A DNA stretch of 36,121 bases from a virus. Shown piece by piece: positions 16,777 to 23,313 of this stretch (position 1 is its first letter; each line of letters starts with the position of its first letter). The position numbers and the translations under genes were made by a program. The stretch spans positions 1-36,121 of IMG/VR virus record IMGVR_UViG_3300009129_000047; one strand, given 5' to 3'. The notes beneath the pieces are model-generated. The model worked only from the letters and a program-made list of their open reading frames with translations. It had not been told where the DNA came from and did not search any database.

Positions 16777-17817
16777 TTATCTTTCCAGCCTGATATTTCT
16801 GGTCTTGACGACTTCTTTTTTGCGCCTGTAACGTTGCGTCATTTTCATTGATTTATGGTCAAGCAGGCTTTGCGCAAACTCTAAAGAATCGGAATCACTG
16901 GCCGCTTTGGCTCTTAAGTCATGCTCTGTGAATCGCTCTTTTAGATCGGTTTTTGATAGCGCTTTATTCATGAATCTGCGCCATTTACCATTAAACGAAT
17001 CTGTGTAACCTTCATCGTTAATGTACGGCTGGCCTTTGGTGCCACAGAATAGCCACATAGACGAAATAGGGCGGGGCATTGCTTTGATGGTGTCAACGCA
17101 TTCTTTCAATGCTGGGTTCCACTCATAGACGCGGGTTTTGCCTTTGGTCTTAAGCCTGGCAGCTTCTATGCCTTCCTCTTTCAAATCCTGAAGCTTTATC
17201 GAAAGAATCGTACTCTTATCCATTCCAGTCATTAGCTTAAAAGCGATATAGAGAACCATCCAATCATCGGCAGCTTTAAGCGCTTCAAGCAATTCCCAGT
17301 CTTCGACATACCTATCACGAACATTATCCGACTTTTTAATGCTTAGCCCCATGGTTGGGTGTTGCCCGTTCTCGATTGCGCCCCATTCAATGGCCTTTGT
17401 AAACGTGTTGCTTAGCACTTTTAAATCCGTGTTCGCTGCGCTAATGCCATCCTGCTTGCGTTTGTCGTAGTATCTAAACGCCCACGCGCTTTTGAAATCT
17501 CTGATACGAACACCCCCAAACACTTTGCGAAGATTGGCGATTGCTCGTCTATGATGCTCTTGGGTTTTTGGTCTTACTGTTGGCGTATGCTCTAGCAAGT
17601 ATCGATCAAACAAATCACTCATAGTTTCTAAATCGCCATGACTATCGAGCATAGCGGCCCAGGTTCGATAAGCTTCTGTTTCGGTCTTGCCCAATGGAAA
17701 CCACTTTTTGCCTTGCCAGTTATGCTCTTGACCTGGTGGGACTATGTAATAAATGACGCCTTTATTTCTGCGCCATCTTGCTGGAAAATGCTTGTCGTGT
17801 ACTCGCTTTCTACCCAT
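16777..17817 (-). CDS. int: tyrosine recombinase (integrase), atypical active site
   Basis: Site-specific recombinase of 346 residues that should join attP and attB. It has an N-terminal arm/core-binding part (ETMSDLFDRYLLEHTPTV, then PKTQEHHRRAI) and a C-terminal catalytic domain. Visible catalytic motifs are EHDLRAKAA (H-x-x-R), LLDHKSMKMTQRY (His and the Tyr nucleophile) and a KTKGKTRVYEW beta-hairpin with Lys. The usual first Arg (TGxR) is replaced: the text reads LMTGMDKSTILSIKLQDL. ATG at 17817 follows GAGG by 6 bases; a TTG at 17829 is in frame but less likely. It is the last gene of the leftward operon, one base after the DUF4224 gene. Confidence 0.92.
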   Translation of the reverse strand: MGRKRVHDKHFPARWRRNKGVIYYIVPPGQEHNWQGKKWFPLGKTETEAYRTWAAMLDSHGDLETMSDLFDRYLLEHTPTVRPKTQEHHRRAIANLRKVFGGVRIRDFKSAWAFRYYDKRKQDGISAANTDLKVLSNTFTKAIEWGAIENGQHPTMGLSIKKSDNVRDRYVEDWELLEALKAADDWMVLYIAFKLMTGMDKSTILSIKLQDLKEEGIEAARLKTKGKTRVYEWNPALKECVDTIKAMPRPISSMWLFCGTKGQPYINDEGYTDSFNGKWRRFMNKALSKTDLKERFTEHDLRAKAASDSDSLEFAQSLLDHKSMKMTQRYRRKKEVVKTRNIRLER

Positions 17818-17818
17818 G

Positions 17819-18043
17819 CTAAGCCTCAAATACAGACCAATCTGGCCCTTTAGTTTTCTTGGTTCTTTCTCTATGCCCAGGGTTTAGAATATCCTCAACA
17901 TGAGAGCGCAACAATTTGATGGCGTTATCCTTGGCCACTTTGAAAGTAAAGCCGTTATCGATAAGCCACTGCCTTTGCTCGTTGAATCGCTTAAAGCCTG
18001 TAAGCTCGATAACTTCAGCTTTAGATAATGTTAGCCCTTGCAT
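17819..18043 (-). CDS. DUF4224-like small protein upstream of integrase
   Basis: A 74-residue product starting MQGLTLSKAEVIELTGFKR. 'LSKAEVIELTG..R...Q...L...G' is the DUF4224 signature, a small helix-turn-helix-like family nearly always next to phage integrases. It may act as excisionase or integrase partner (inference). The C-terminal part is basic (PGHRERTKKTKG). AAGGGC lies 7 bases before the ATG. The stop is one base from the int start, so the two are coupled. Confidence 0.82.
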   Translation of the reverse strand: MQGLTLSKAEVIELTGFKRFNEQRQWLIDNGFTFKVAKDNAIKLLRSHVEDILNPGHRERTKKTKGPDWSVFEA

Positions 18044-18046
18044 GGT

Positions 18047-18178
18047 TTAGCCCTTCGTATCTTTTTCTAGTTTATCAATGCGCTTTTTAATTTTGTCGTA
18101 TGCCACTAAGCCGCTAAACGTTAAATACAAGCCACTTGAGATTAATGCAATCAAGCAAATCCAACTAAATACAGTCAT
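18047..18178 (-). CDS. small single-pass membrane protein
   Basis: A 43-residue ORF, MTVFSWICLIALISSGLYL at the front and a charged tail KIKKRIDKLEKDTKG. One transmembrane segment (about 4-25) is followed by a short amphipathic helix. It begins within an ATGA overlap with the upstream gene stop and ends 3 bases before the DUF4224 start, fitting tightly in the operon. Function unknown. Confidence 0.6.
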   Translation of the reverse strand: MTVFSWICLIALISSGLYLTFSGLVAYDKIKKRIDKLEKDTKG

Positions 18179-18354
18179 GATTCTTTCTTTACCTCAACAA
18201 CCACTCTAAAATAAGAATATTTCTTTTTTGGATCATTCATTTTATTTTTATAATCAAGCGCTTCATCCACGCTATTAAATTCCTGAAAGCTATGTACGGC
18301 AGGATATCCGCCTATCGTTTCTCTAATCTCTTGAACTATATACACAACACTCAT
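18175..18354 (-). CDS. small soluble protein of unknown function
   Basis: A 59-residue ORF, MSVVYIVQEIRETIGGYPAV at the front and KKYSYFRVVVEVKKES at the end. The pattern 'strand, helix (SVDEALDYKNKM), strand' suggests a small alpha/beta fold. A good ribosome site (AAGGGG) stands 6 bases before the ATG. Its stop overlaps the next start as ATGA. It was too short for usual ORF cut-offs, but spacing and overlap support it. Confidence 0.65.
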   Translation of the reverse strand: MSVVYIVQEIRETIGGYPAVHSFQEFNSVDEALDYKNKMNDPKKKYSYFRVVVEVKKES

Positions 18355-18394
18355 CTTGCGCCCCTTATTGTTTCGCCTAACGTCTTTAAGTGGT

Positions 18395-18733
18395 CTAAAC
18401 TGCTTTTAGGTTTACTTCTGCAAGTAGTGCGGGCAAAACTGCACTCAAAGCCTTGTCGGGTTCTTCATGAAGGTACAGGCGTTCATTGCCCATAACCAAA
18501 GAACTTTTCACATAGTTTTCTGGTTGGATATAGTAGGGCGTTCCTTTTACGTGCAGTCCTTCAAAACATTGATCTAATAAGTTTTTTTCAAACTTAATGC
18601 CTTCGGGCTTAAAGAACTCTTTCACAGTTAGATTTTTTCTAACAATGTCGGAGTTTTTTTTAATTTCTTCACGCAGTAGCATGATCTCAACAAGGCTTTC
18701 AATGGCCTTTGCGTATCGATTTTTTTCTTTCAT
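18395..18733 (-). CDS. hypothetical protein, leftward early operon
   Basis: A 112-residue protein not recognised. It begins MKEKNRYAKAIESLVEIMLL with GGGAG about 9 bases before the ATG. The first 35 residues look like an amphipathic or coiled-coil helix. The middle (VKGTPYYIQPENYVKSSLVM) is strand-rich and ends with another helix (PDKALSAVLPALLAEVN). No membrane segment, signal peptide or metal-binding motif is visible. It sits among small accessory genes between SSB and int. Confidence 0.65.
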   Translation of the reverse strand: MKEKNRYAKAIESLVEIMLLREEIKKNSDIVRKNLTVKEFFKPEGIKFEKNLLDQCFEGLHVKGTPYYIQPENYVKSSLVMGNERLYLHEEPDKALSAVLPALLAEVNLKAV

Positions 18734-18775
18734 TTTCTTTATCTCCCAATGTCCGCAATAAAGACTTTGCAGACG

Positions 18776-18853
18776 TTAAACATGCGCGCCAAAATAAATT
18801 AACGCAGTCAATAAAGTGGCAGCAAGAACTACTACGCTTAGTTCACGCTCCAT
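18776..18853 (-). CDS. 25-residue membrane peptide
   Basis: MERELSVVVLAATLLTALIY followed by FGAHV. The start overlaps the previous stop as TAATG, and almost the whole peptide is one hydrophobic helix after a short charged N terminus. Such peptides resemble small membrane effectors or toxins, but nothing identifies it further. It may also be chance. Confidence 0.4.
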   Translation of the reverse strand: MERELSVVVLAATLLTALIYFGAHV

Positions 18854-19095
18854 TATTGCTTACTCTTCAAGTATTCTTCTGCGAATACATTTTCAATATT
18901 TATAAGTCCACGCTCACAAGCCTTATAAATAGTACTCTTATGTATGCCGGTTTTTTTGCTGATATGGGCGACAGTATTGCCGCCATATTTTTGGTTGACT
19001 TCTATCCAGTTATATTTCTTTTTAACCCTTTTTTTCTTTGGTTGGTCTGCATGTCTAGGGTAAAGATGGGCCAAGTCTGAATAAGTTAATTTCAT
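18853..19095 (-). CDS. small helix-turn-helix protein
   Basis: An 80-residue protein. After a basic stretch (QPKKKRVKKKYNW) comes VNQKYGGNTVAHISKKTGIH KSTIYKACERG (split here), a resolvase- or homeodomain-like helix-turn-helix in which 'TVAHISKKTGIHKSTIYKA' is the recognition unit. It starts 2 bases after the ssb stop. The ORF also extends upstream into ssb, but ATG 19095 avoids the overlap. Likely a DNA-binding regulator, perhaps controlling the leftward operon or excision. Confidence 0.7.
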   Translation of the reverse strand: MKLTYSDLAHLYPRHADQPKKKRVKKKYNWIEVNQKYGGNTVAHISKKTGIHKSTIYKACERGLINIENVFAEEYLKSKQ

Positions 19096-19096
19096 A

Positions 19097-19540
19097 TTAA
19101 AATGGTATGTCGTCGTCGAATTCGCTACTAGCCGCACCGGCTGCGCTTTGTTGTTGTGGCTGGGTGGGTTGTTGCTGATACCCATCTTGCTGCCCGTCTT
19201 GCTTGCTATCTAGCATTTGCATATCGTTTGCGACAATTTCTGTCGTATAGCGATCATTGCCGCTTTGGTCTTGCCATTTGCGAGTTGTTAGCTTTCCTTC
19301 GATATAAACTTTTGAACCTTTGCGAAGGTATTCGCCCATGATTTCGGCCAAGCGATTAAATGCAACTACGCGGTGCCATTCAGTTTTTTCTTGCTCCTGT
19401 CCGCTCGTTTTATCCTTCCAGCTTTCGCTAGTAGCAATGCTAATGTTGGTTACTGCATTTCCATTGGGCATGTATTTTGTTTCTGGATCGTTGCCCAGGT
19501 TGCCCAAAATGATTACTTTATTTATCCCGCGTCTAGCCAT
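19097..19540 (-). CDS. ssb: single-stranded DNA-binding protein
   Basis: Canonical bacterial-type SSB of 147 residues. The OB fold runs from [18 protein letters not shown] to about residue 110 ([32 protein letters not shown]). A flexible Gln-rich linker follows, ending in the acidic tip DDDIPF, which docks partner proteins such as exonucleases and helicases. Being encoded beside the YqaJ exonuclease suggests a role in phage recombination and replication. High similarity to gammaproteobacterial SSBs is a clue to host range (inference). Confidence 0.96.
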   Translation of the reverse strand: MARRGINKVIILGNLGNDPETKYMPNGNAVTNISIATSESWKDKTSGQEQEKTEWHRVVAFNRLAEIMGEYLRKGSKVYIEGKLTTRKWQDQSGNDRYTTEIVANDMQMLDSKQDGQQDGYQQQPTQPQQQSAAGAASSEFDDDIPF

Positions 19541-19543
19541 GAT

Positions 19544-19696
19544 CTAATTCACCTTTTCTATAAAGTTTTGGCACTTTTCGATTGCCTCGATTGCTGTTCG
19601 TTGAAACTCGCCGCGATAAATTTCCTTACCATCTTGTTTTAAAATCGGTAGATAGCCATAGCCGGAAACAAATCGAGCGATAAAATCATGATCCAT
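19544..19696 (-). CDS. small protein between ssb and exonuclease
   Basis: A 50-residue ORF, MDHDFIARFVSGYGYLPILK at the front, then QDGKEIYRGEFQRTAIEAIE and KCQNFIEKVN. It has one of the best ribosome sites in the window, AAGGTGG 6 bases before the ATG, and ends 4 bases before the ssb start. The text 'DGKEIYRGEFQ.TA.EAIEKC' resembles small phage proteins of unknown role commonly beside recombination genes. Function unknown. Confidence 0.72.
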   Translation of the reverse strand: MDHDFIARFVSGYGYLPILKQDGKEIYRGEFQRTAIEAIEKCQNFIEKVN

Positions 19697-19707
19697 AGGG
19701 GTCCACC

Positions 19708-20352
19708 TTAATGCACTGTGTAATTTAATGATTCAATGTTGCGGCGAGTTTCAGAAACAAAATCTAAAAATTTCGGAACGCGCTCGTCTATCATTTCAAA
19801 TTCGTCGCTGAGCTTTTCGGCGTAAATGCGACAAACATAAATTTGCTTATCTTGCGGGTAAGAAGGGCAGAAACTTATAAAATCCAGCCATTCGCGCCCC
19901 GTGTATTTTAAGTTTGCGTAACACTGCCATTTGTAAGTTGGATCGATTGATTGCCGCTTAACGTTGGCGTAATGAACTGGCGCAATTACAGATTTGATTT
20001 CAACCAAGCCGCAATCCAAAACCAAGCCATCTGGCGAGCAACCTATGAACTCGTCACAAAAGAAGCCGCCATTTTCAACAACACAAAATGTTTCTTCTTC
20101 GTATGCCATGCGTGCCAAAGGCTCTTGCTCGTGGCCGCGTTCGGTGTGAGCGTTGCTAAAGCCGCTTTCTAAAGGCTTGCCGGTAATCTGTTGTAAGGCT
20201 ATTTCAACAGCTAGTTTTTTAGCGCCATCACCAAAAGCCTTGCCATAGTTAGCCATAACTTTCCCCATGCTAGAACTAGTCAGTAAACCGGCTCGCATGT
20301 TTAGCCATGTATCAGTGTTTTGCTCTATGTCGTGAAAATTAAGTGTCTGCAT
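19708..20352 (-). CDS. YqaJ-type viral exonuclease (lambda Exo-like)
   Basis: A 5'-3' double-strand DNA exonuclease of 214 residues that makes 3' single strands for recombination. The PD-(D/E)XK core is visible: GLLTSSSMGKVM near residue 22, RGHEQEPLARMAY (E77), GCSPDGLV (D108), LVEIKSV (E118, K120) and KWQCYANLKYTG (Q143), as in the YqaJ/lambda Exo family. Length fits. It overlaps the upstream gene by 14 bases, suggesting those two act together, and it lies next to ssb. Confidence 0.92.
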   Translation of the reverse strand: MQTLNFHDIEQNTDTWLNMRAGLLTSSSMGKVMANYGKAFGDGAKKLAVEIALQQITGKPLESGFSNAHTERGHEQEPLARMAYEEETFCVVENGGFFCDEFIGCSPDGLVLDCGLVEIKSVIAPVHYANVKRQSIDPTYKWQCYANLKYTGREWLDFISFCPSYPQDKQIYVCRIYAEKLSDEFEMIDERVPKFLDFVSETRRNIESLNYTVH

Positions 20353-20863
20353 TTTGATTACACTCTGAAATAATCATTTGTTGGTGTTCGTCGGAAATTT
20401 CACAACGTTCCAGCACTGCATTAAAATGTCCATCTCTTTTGTATGCGGCTTTAGCGTTAGCCCAAAGCTTTGCGTTTTCTGGCGTAACTGATTTCTTCTG
20501 TTGCGCAGGTGGTTGCGGGCTAATCCGCAAGCCCTCGACAGTGTCACGACCAAAACGAACATTAGAATCAACATAGATAGTCACTTTGACTTCGTTCCAA
20601 TCGTCTATAAATGGTGACCCTGTTAGCTCTTTCATGACCTTTGAGTTGTGAGCATTTAAGATCATTGGTTTTAATGGCTCGCCTTGGCGTAACTCTTTTT
20701 CAACAAAGTAAGCCGTATTAAATGCGTCTTTTGTTTTCTTTGTTTGGTCGCCGTTCAGCTTTACGCTGTCAATAGTAAGAATGGTCGGCCCAACAATATC
20801 TGCGCTTGACAAATAAGGGGAGTTAAAAGCTTTTCTGTAATGTGTTTTTTGTGTTTCGTTCAT
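20339..20863 (-). CDS. conserved phage protein paired with the exonuclease, possible ssDNA-binding partner
   Basis: A 174-residue protein with the lines KAFNSPYLSSADIVGPTILT, PLKPMILNAHNSKVMKELTG, then DDWNEVKVTIYVDSNVRFGR and EGLRISPQPP. This 'KPMILN..NSK.L..L.GS...DW....VT.YV...V..G....G.RI.P' pattern is common in phages beside exonucleases or annealing proteins; its role has not been shown. A compact beta barrel with a helical tail (TPENAKLWANAKAAYKRDG) is likely. No RecT, Beta or Erf signature is present. It starts as ATGA over the previous stop and overlaps the exonuclease start. Confidence 0.72.
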   Translation of the reverse strand: MNETQKTHYRKAFNSPYLSSADIVGPTILTIDSVKLNGDQTKKTKDAFNTAYFVEKELRQGEPLKPMILNAHNSKVMKELTGSPFIDDWNEVKVTIYVDSNVRFGRDTVEGLRISPQPPAQQKKSVTPENAKLWANAKAAYKRDGHFNAVLERCEISDEHQQMIISECNQNADT

Positions 20864-21033
20864 TGTCTTAGCTCTTTTAGTTCAGATTGTGCGTGTAAAC
20901 GTGAAAGCAATGACGCGCTCTTGTCGCTGGCTTCGTTCTCTAGCCGTTCCGTCTCTATCGCCTTCATTCTCTGTCGGTGCTGCTCTTCTCGATTCGTAAT
21001 CTGAACAACCAACTGCCAATTTCTTGCACTCAT
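20860..21033 (-). CDS. small helical protein
   Basis: A 57-residue ORF from ATG 21033 (MSARNWQLVVQITNREEQHR) with GAGG 9 bases upstream. It is rich in Glu, Arg, Lys and Gln and likely forms one long helix. Its TGA overlaps the next ATG. An alternative TTG start at 21048 is unlikely. It shares 152 bases with the ORF at 20882-21136 in another frame; both have good context. Confidence 0.6.
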   Translation of the reverse strand: MSARNWQLVVQITNREEQHRQRMKAIETERLENEASDKSASLLSRLHAQSELKELRQ

Positions 21034-21136
21034 AATTTTGGACCTCAAAATCGGGTAACCAGGCTAAAAAAGCGAACACAACAACCAAAAGAACGCCGTT
21101 TAAAAACTCCTTTAAAATGCACGTTAAGTCTTCCAT
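20882..21136 (-). CDS. membrane-anchored small protein overlapping the next gene
   Basis: An 84-residue ORF whose ATG overlaps the upstream TAA (TAATG). Residues 1-30 (MEDLTCILKEFLNGVLLVVV, then FAFLAWLPDFE) form a clear transmembrane segment; residues 45-84 are highly charged and come from the stretch that also encodes the 57-residue ORF. Without it, about 100 bases would be empty in an otherwise gapless operon. The N-terminal part is the more believable. It may be a shorter gene with a late stop, or a genuine overlapping pair. Confidence 0.5.
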   Translation of the reverse strand: MEDLTCILKEFLNGVLLVVVFAFLAWLPDFEVQNYECKKLAVGCSDYESRRAAPTENEGDRDGTARERSQRQERVIAFTFTRTI

Positions 21137-21414
21137 TATGCCGCGACCCTGTGTTCAACTGCCCATGATTTAAAGGTGCGCTGCTTAGTAACTCGCGCCA
21201 CCTGATAAACAAGCTCAACGCCACAATCGTCTAGCCAGTGCACCTCAATGCTGCCGTTAGTTAACGTTTCGTAATCGCGCATCACGCCGCAGTGTTGAGC
21301 AAACAAAGCTGCCTCGATAACTGGTTTTAAAGGCTCGTCTTTTAGCGCCTCAACAAGTAGCAAAGTTTCCGTAGGCTCTTCTGTTTCGATAAGTGCGTAA
21401 GTGTAAGTTCCCAC
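21136..21414 (-). CDS. hypothetical protein, leftward early operon
   Basis: A 92-residue product if begun at GTG 21414 (MGTYTYALIETEEPTETLLL), where GGAGAG lies about 6 bases before it. An in-frame ATG at 21477 would run 60 bases into the upstream gene and is less likely. It contains FAQHCGVMRDYETLTNGSIE and VHWLDDCGVELVYQVARV, strand-rich text with two Cys, no membrane segment. Not recognised. It is linked to both neighbours by 1-2 base spacing. Confidence 0.6.
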   Translation of the reverse strand: MGTYTYALIETEEPTETLLLVEALKDEPLKPVIEAALFAQHCGVMRDYETLTNGSIEVHWLDDCGVELVYQVARVTKQRTFKSWAVEHRVAA

Positions 21415-21415
21415 A

Positions 21416-21673
21416 TCACTCTCCAATACCAAGCTTGATGGCCAGATCTGGATCTTGCTCGCAAACAGTTTTTGCAAATTTCTGGCGTAACATTGCTGAA
21501 GCGTAAGTGTTTGGCCATGCTCGGGAAGGTGCCCTTATTTCGCTAAGAAACTCATTGACGTAGCTGGGTGTTGATTCTGTTGTCTCCCAGCGCCCGCCGT
21601 TATCCTTCGACATGCCGAAATGATTCCAAAGGTCTGGCCATGAAAGTGTTGAAGATTTGATATAAGTTGCCAT
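21416..21673 (-). CDS. hypothetical protein, first gene of leftward early operon
   Basis: An 85-residue protein beginning MATYIKSSTLSWPDLWNHFG. It is the first gene after the leftward promoter, about 29 bases from the predicted start site, with AGGAAGCGGA ahead of the ATG. W- and S/T-rich N terminus, then TPSYVNEFLSEIRAPSRAW and a helical C terminus. First positions in early operons often hold N-like antiterminators or host-takeover proteins, but it lacks the Arg-rich motif of N. Not recognised. Confidence 0.7.
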   Translation of the reverse strand: MATYIKSSTLSWPDLWNHFGMSKDNGGRWETTESTPSYVNEFLSEIRAPSRAWPNTYASAMLRQKFAKTVCEQDPDLAIKLGIGE

Positions 21674-21708
21674 CGTTCCGCTTCCTGTTGTGTGCTTCGA
21701 TGGTTTAA

Positions 21709-21737
21709 AATATAACAGTACGTTGTATTTTGGTCAA
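21709..21737 (-). promoter_or_regulatory. leftward early promoter (PL-like)
   Basis: Reading leftward: TTGACC (21737-21732), 17-base spacer, TATATT (21714-21709). Near-consensus sigma70 promoter aimed at the genes from 21673 down to int. Predicted start near 21702. Confidence 0.85.
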
Positions 21738-21765
21738 CACGAAACGTGATATTGTGTGTGATATT
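21738..21765. promoter_or_regulatory. operator-like repeats upstream of PL
   Basis: CACGAAACGTG, an 11-base inverted repeat with 3-base centre (21738-21748), abuts the -35 box. Two copies of GTGATATT (21746-21753 and 21758-21765) repeat the half-site seen at the repressor/cro region in reverse orientation. Likely repressor or Cro binding sites. Confidence 0.65.
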
Positions 21766-21833
21766 ATTTCAAACGGTTGTTTGGATCGGGCTTTTATTGG
21801 CTTGAATGAGTGTTATTGCCTAATTGGATTTGC

Positions 21834-21839
21834 TATAAC
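21834..21839 (+). promoter_or_regulatory. extended -10 promoter for lipoprotein gene
   Basis: TGCTATAAC gives an extended -10 element (TGN then TATAAC). A matching -35 is poor (TGTTAT about 17 bases upstream). Position fits an independent promoter for the moron gene at 21871, 32 bases downstream. Confidence 0.5.
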
Positions 21840-21870
21840 AAAAGCTTACTAATCTAAGGGGATTGTTGTT

Positions 21871-22476
21871 ATGAATAGGTTTTTCTTAATGGTGTGTGTT
21901 TTTTGGCTCGCTGGTTGTGCAAATATGGCGGATTCTATGAGCGCTTTAGGCGGGGTTGGGGTGATAAGTGAAAAGGTTTCTGACTTTGATGGGTCTAGGA
22001 ATGTGAAATTGTCTCCCGCGTTCCTTTATAACCCAAATGCAGGCTTGCTTGGAATGAACACAAGGCTTGGCGCATTTTGGAATAGCGAAGCGCCTGGATT
22101 TGTTGCTCTCATTTTAGAAAACGATTCTGTATCGGGGTATGGTATTTCTTACATAAATTATGAAAGTATTGATATTAATATCGATGGGAAAAAGCTCTCG
22201 TTTGATACAGATGGTGGCACTAAGTTTGATAATAGCGGGTATAATACAGTCTCACGGACGATTTACACTAACAGTAAAAATTCTGCTACGGTTCCCGTTG
22301 AGACGTTAAAAGCAATGATAAACGCTAAAGATTGTCGGCTGAGAATTAATACTGGCAATGGTTATGAAACCGCTTACTTTTCAGAAGAAAAGACACCCGG
22401 CGGAAACAGCACCGCCAAGCACTTTTTGAGGAAGTTTATGGATAAAGTTGAAGGAAACAGCGCCGAAAGTATTTAG
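21871..22476 (+). CDS. lipoprotein, probable lysogenic conversion gene (moron)
   Basis: A 201-residue secreted lipoprotein: MNRFFLMVCVFWLAGC is a short signal peptide with lipobox LAGC (Cys16). Residue +2 is Ala, not Asp, so sorting to the outer membrane is expected. The mature part is beta-rich (VSGYGISYINYESIDINIDG, KKLSFDTDGG) with no recognised family. AAGGGGA lies 8 bases before the ATG. It has its own extended -10 promoter and a terminator, and lies opposite to both flanking genes, between the PL promoter and the repressor. Phage lipoproteins in such places can block superinfection or alter host surface (inference). Confidence 0.8.
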   Translation: MNRFFLMVCVFWLAGCANMADSMSALGGVGVISEKVSDFDGSRNVKLSPAFLYNPNAGLLGMNTRLGAFWNSEAPGFVALILENDSVSGYGISYINYESIDINIDGKKLSFDTDGGTKFDNSGYNTVSRTIYTNSKNSATVPVETLKAMINAKDCRLRINTGNGYETAYFSEEKTPGGNSTAKHFLRKFMDKVEGNSAESI

Positions 22477-22486
22477 TGTTGACGCA

Positions 22487-22508
22487 AAAGCCCCTTAGTT
22501 GGGGCTTT
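22487..22508. terminator. bidirectional terminator between lipoprotein and repressor genes
   Basis: AAAGCCCC (22487-22494), loop TTAGTT, GGGGCTTT (22501-22508). Eight-pair stem; T-rich on both strands (leftward GGGGCTTTTG). It should end both convergent transcripts. Confidence 0.8.
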
Positions 22509-22510
22509 GC

Positions 22511-23212
22511 TTAGTTGACCTCGCCACCACGCCATACCACCCGGCCTATAAAATCTATCTCCTTGGCTTCTTCTTCTGAAAATTCCCTATCAGAAAAAGC
22601 CGGGTTGTCAGATGCAAGCAAGACCTCGCCAAACTCTTGGACATATACTCTTTTCACTAATGGTTTTTCTTTAAAAATCAGAGCATAAACAGCGCCGTTT
22701 TCTATTTCGTTTATGTGCGATTCTCTTTTATCCACTAAAATTACGTCGCTTTGGCTTAGTGTCGGCTCCATTGATTTGCCGTTAACCATGGCAACTTTAA
22801 GCATTGACACATCTAAGCCCATGTATTCTATCCAGTCGGCCCTAAAATTAAGCGATTTAAGGAAGGCTGGCTCTTTCCCTAGCCGTGCGGCGTTCGCGTT
22901 CCCGGCATGATAAAAAGCATCAATCATAGGTATATCAACAAATGCGTTGTAATCAGCGATAGCAATATTTTCACTGAGCGGCAAAGGAATTGTGTCGCCG
23001 AATATAATTTGATCTACAGTTGACTTTAATGCCTTTGCTATTGTTAAAGCATCATCATAATTTGGCGACCGTTTGCCGCGCTCATAATTTGACACTCTCC
23101 CTTGGCTTTCCCACCCACAAAGCTCTGTCAGTTGCTCTTGAGTTAAGTCTAGGGCTTTTCGTCGTTCTTTTATTCTTTCGCCAATTGCTTGGGCTTGTGT
23201 TTTTGCATCCAT
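22511..23212 (-). CDS. CI/LexA-type prophage repressor with S24 peptidase domain
   Basis: Maintains lysogeny by blocking early promoters. The 233-residue protein has an N-terminal HTH (ERIKERRKALDLTQEQLTEL, then CGWESQGRVSNYERGKRSP) at about 12-50, a linker, and a C-terminal S24 domain. The predicted self-cleavage bond is Ala103-Gly104 (FYHAGNA). Catalytic Ser147 sits in NGKSMEPT and Lys187 in PLVKRVY. All parts for RecA-stimulated cleavage are present, so SOS induction is expected. It diverges from the cro-like gene; operators fill the gap. Confidence 0.95.
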   Translation of the reverse strand: MDAKTQAQAIGERIKERRKALDLTQEQLTELCGWESQGRVSNYERGKRSPNYDDALTIAKALKSTVDQIIFGDTIPLPLSENIAIADYNAFVDIPMIDAFYHAGNANAARLGKEPAFLKSLNFRADWIEYMGLDVSMLKVAMVNGKSMEPTLSQSDVILVDKRESHINEIENGAVYALIFKEKPLVKRVYVQEFGEVLLASDNPAFSDREFSEEEAKEIDFIGRVVWRGGEVN

Positions 23213-23221
23213 GTCTTACGT

Positions 23222-23293
23222 ATATCACACCTAAAATATTTTTCCTCGACGTTATGTGATTGACAAATATCACGTTGTGGTATTTAATATCAC
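23222..23293. promoter_or_regulatory. operator region between repressor and cro-like gene
   Basis: Repeats of the half-site (A)ATATCAC lie at 23222-23228, 23266-23273 and 23286-23293. The middle one forms a 19-base near-palindrome, AATATCACGTTGTGGTATT (23266-23284, one mismatch), that fills the spacer of the rightward promoter. The same half-site occurs at PL, so one regulator probably controls both. Confidence 0.75.
23260..23288 (+). promoter_or_regulatory. rightward early promoter (PR-like)
   Basis: TTGACA (23260-23265), 17-base spacer, TTTAAT (23283-23288). Consensus -35 and 5 of 6 at -10. Predicted start near 23295, 19 bases before the cro-like ATG. The near-palindromic operator occupies the spacer, so binding should block polymerase. 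Confidence 0.82.
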
Positions 23294-23313
23294 AAACTGT
23301 TGAGAAGTTAATT

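Noticed and set aside
18709-19080. Rightward ORF of 123 residues in the leftward operon
   Set aside because: It covers three leftward genes joined by overlaps, and no rightward promoter or ribosome site supports it.
21416-21673. First leftward gene as an N-type antiterminator
   Set aside because: The position fits, but no arginine-rich RNA-binding motif and no nut-like box A/box B was found nearby.
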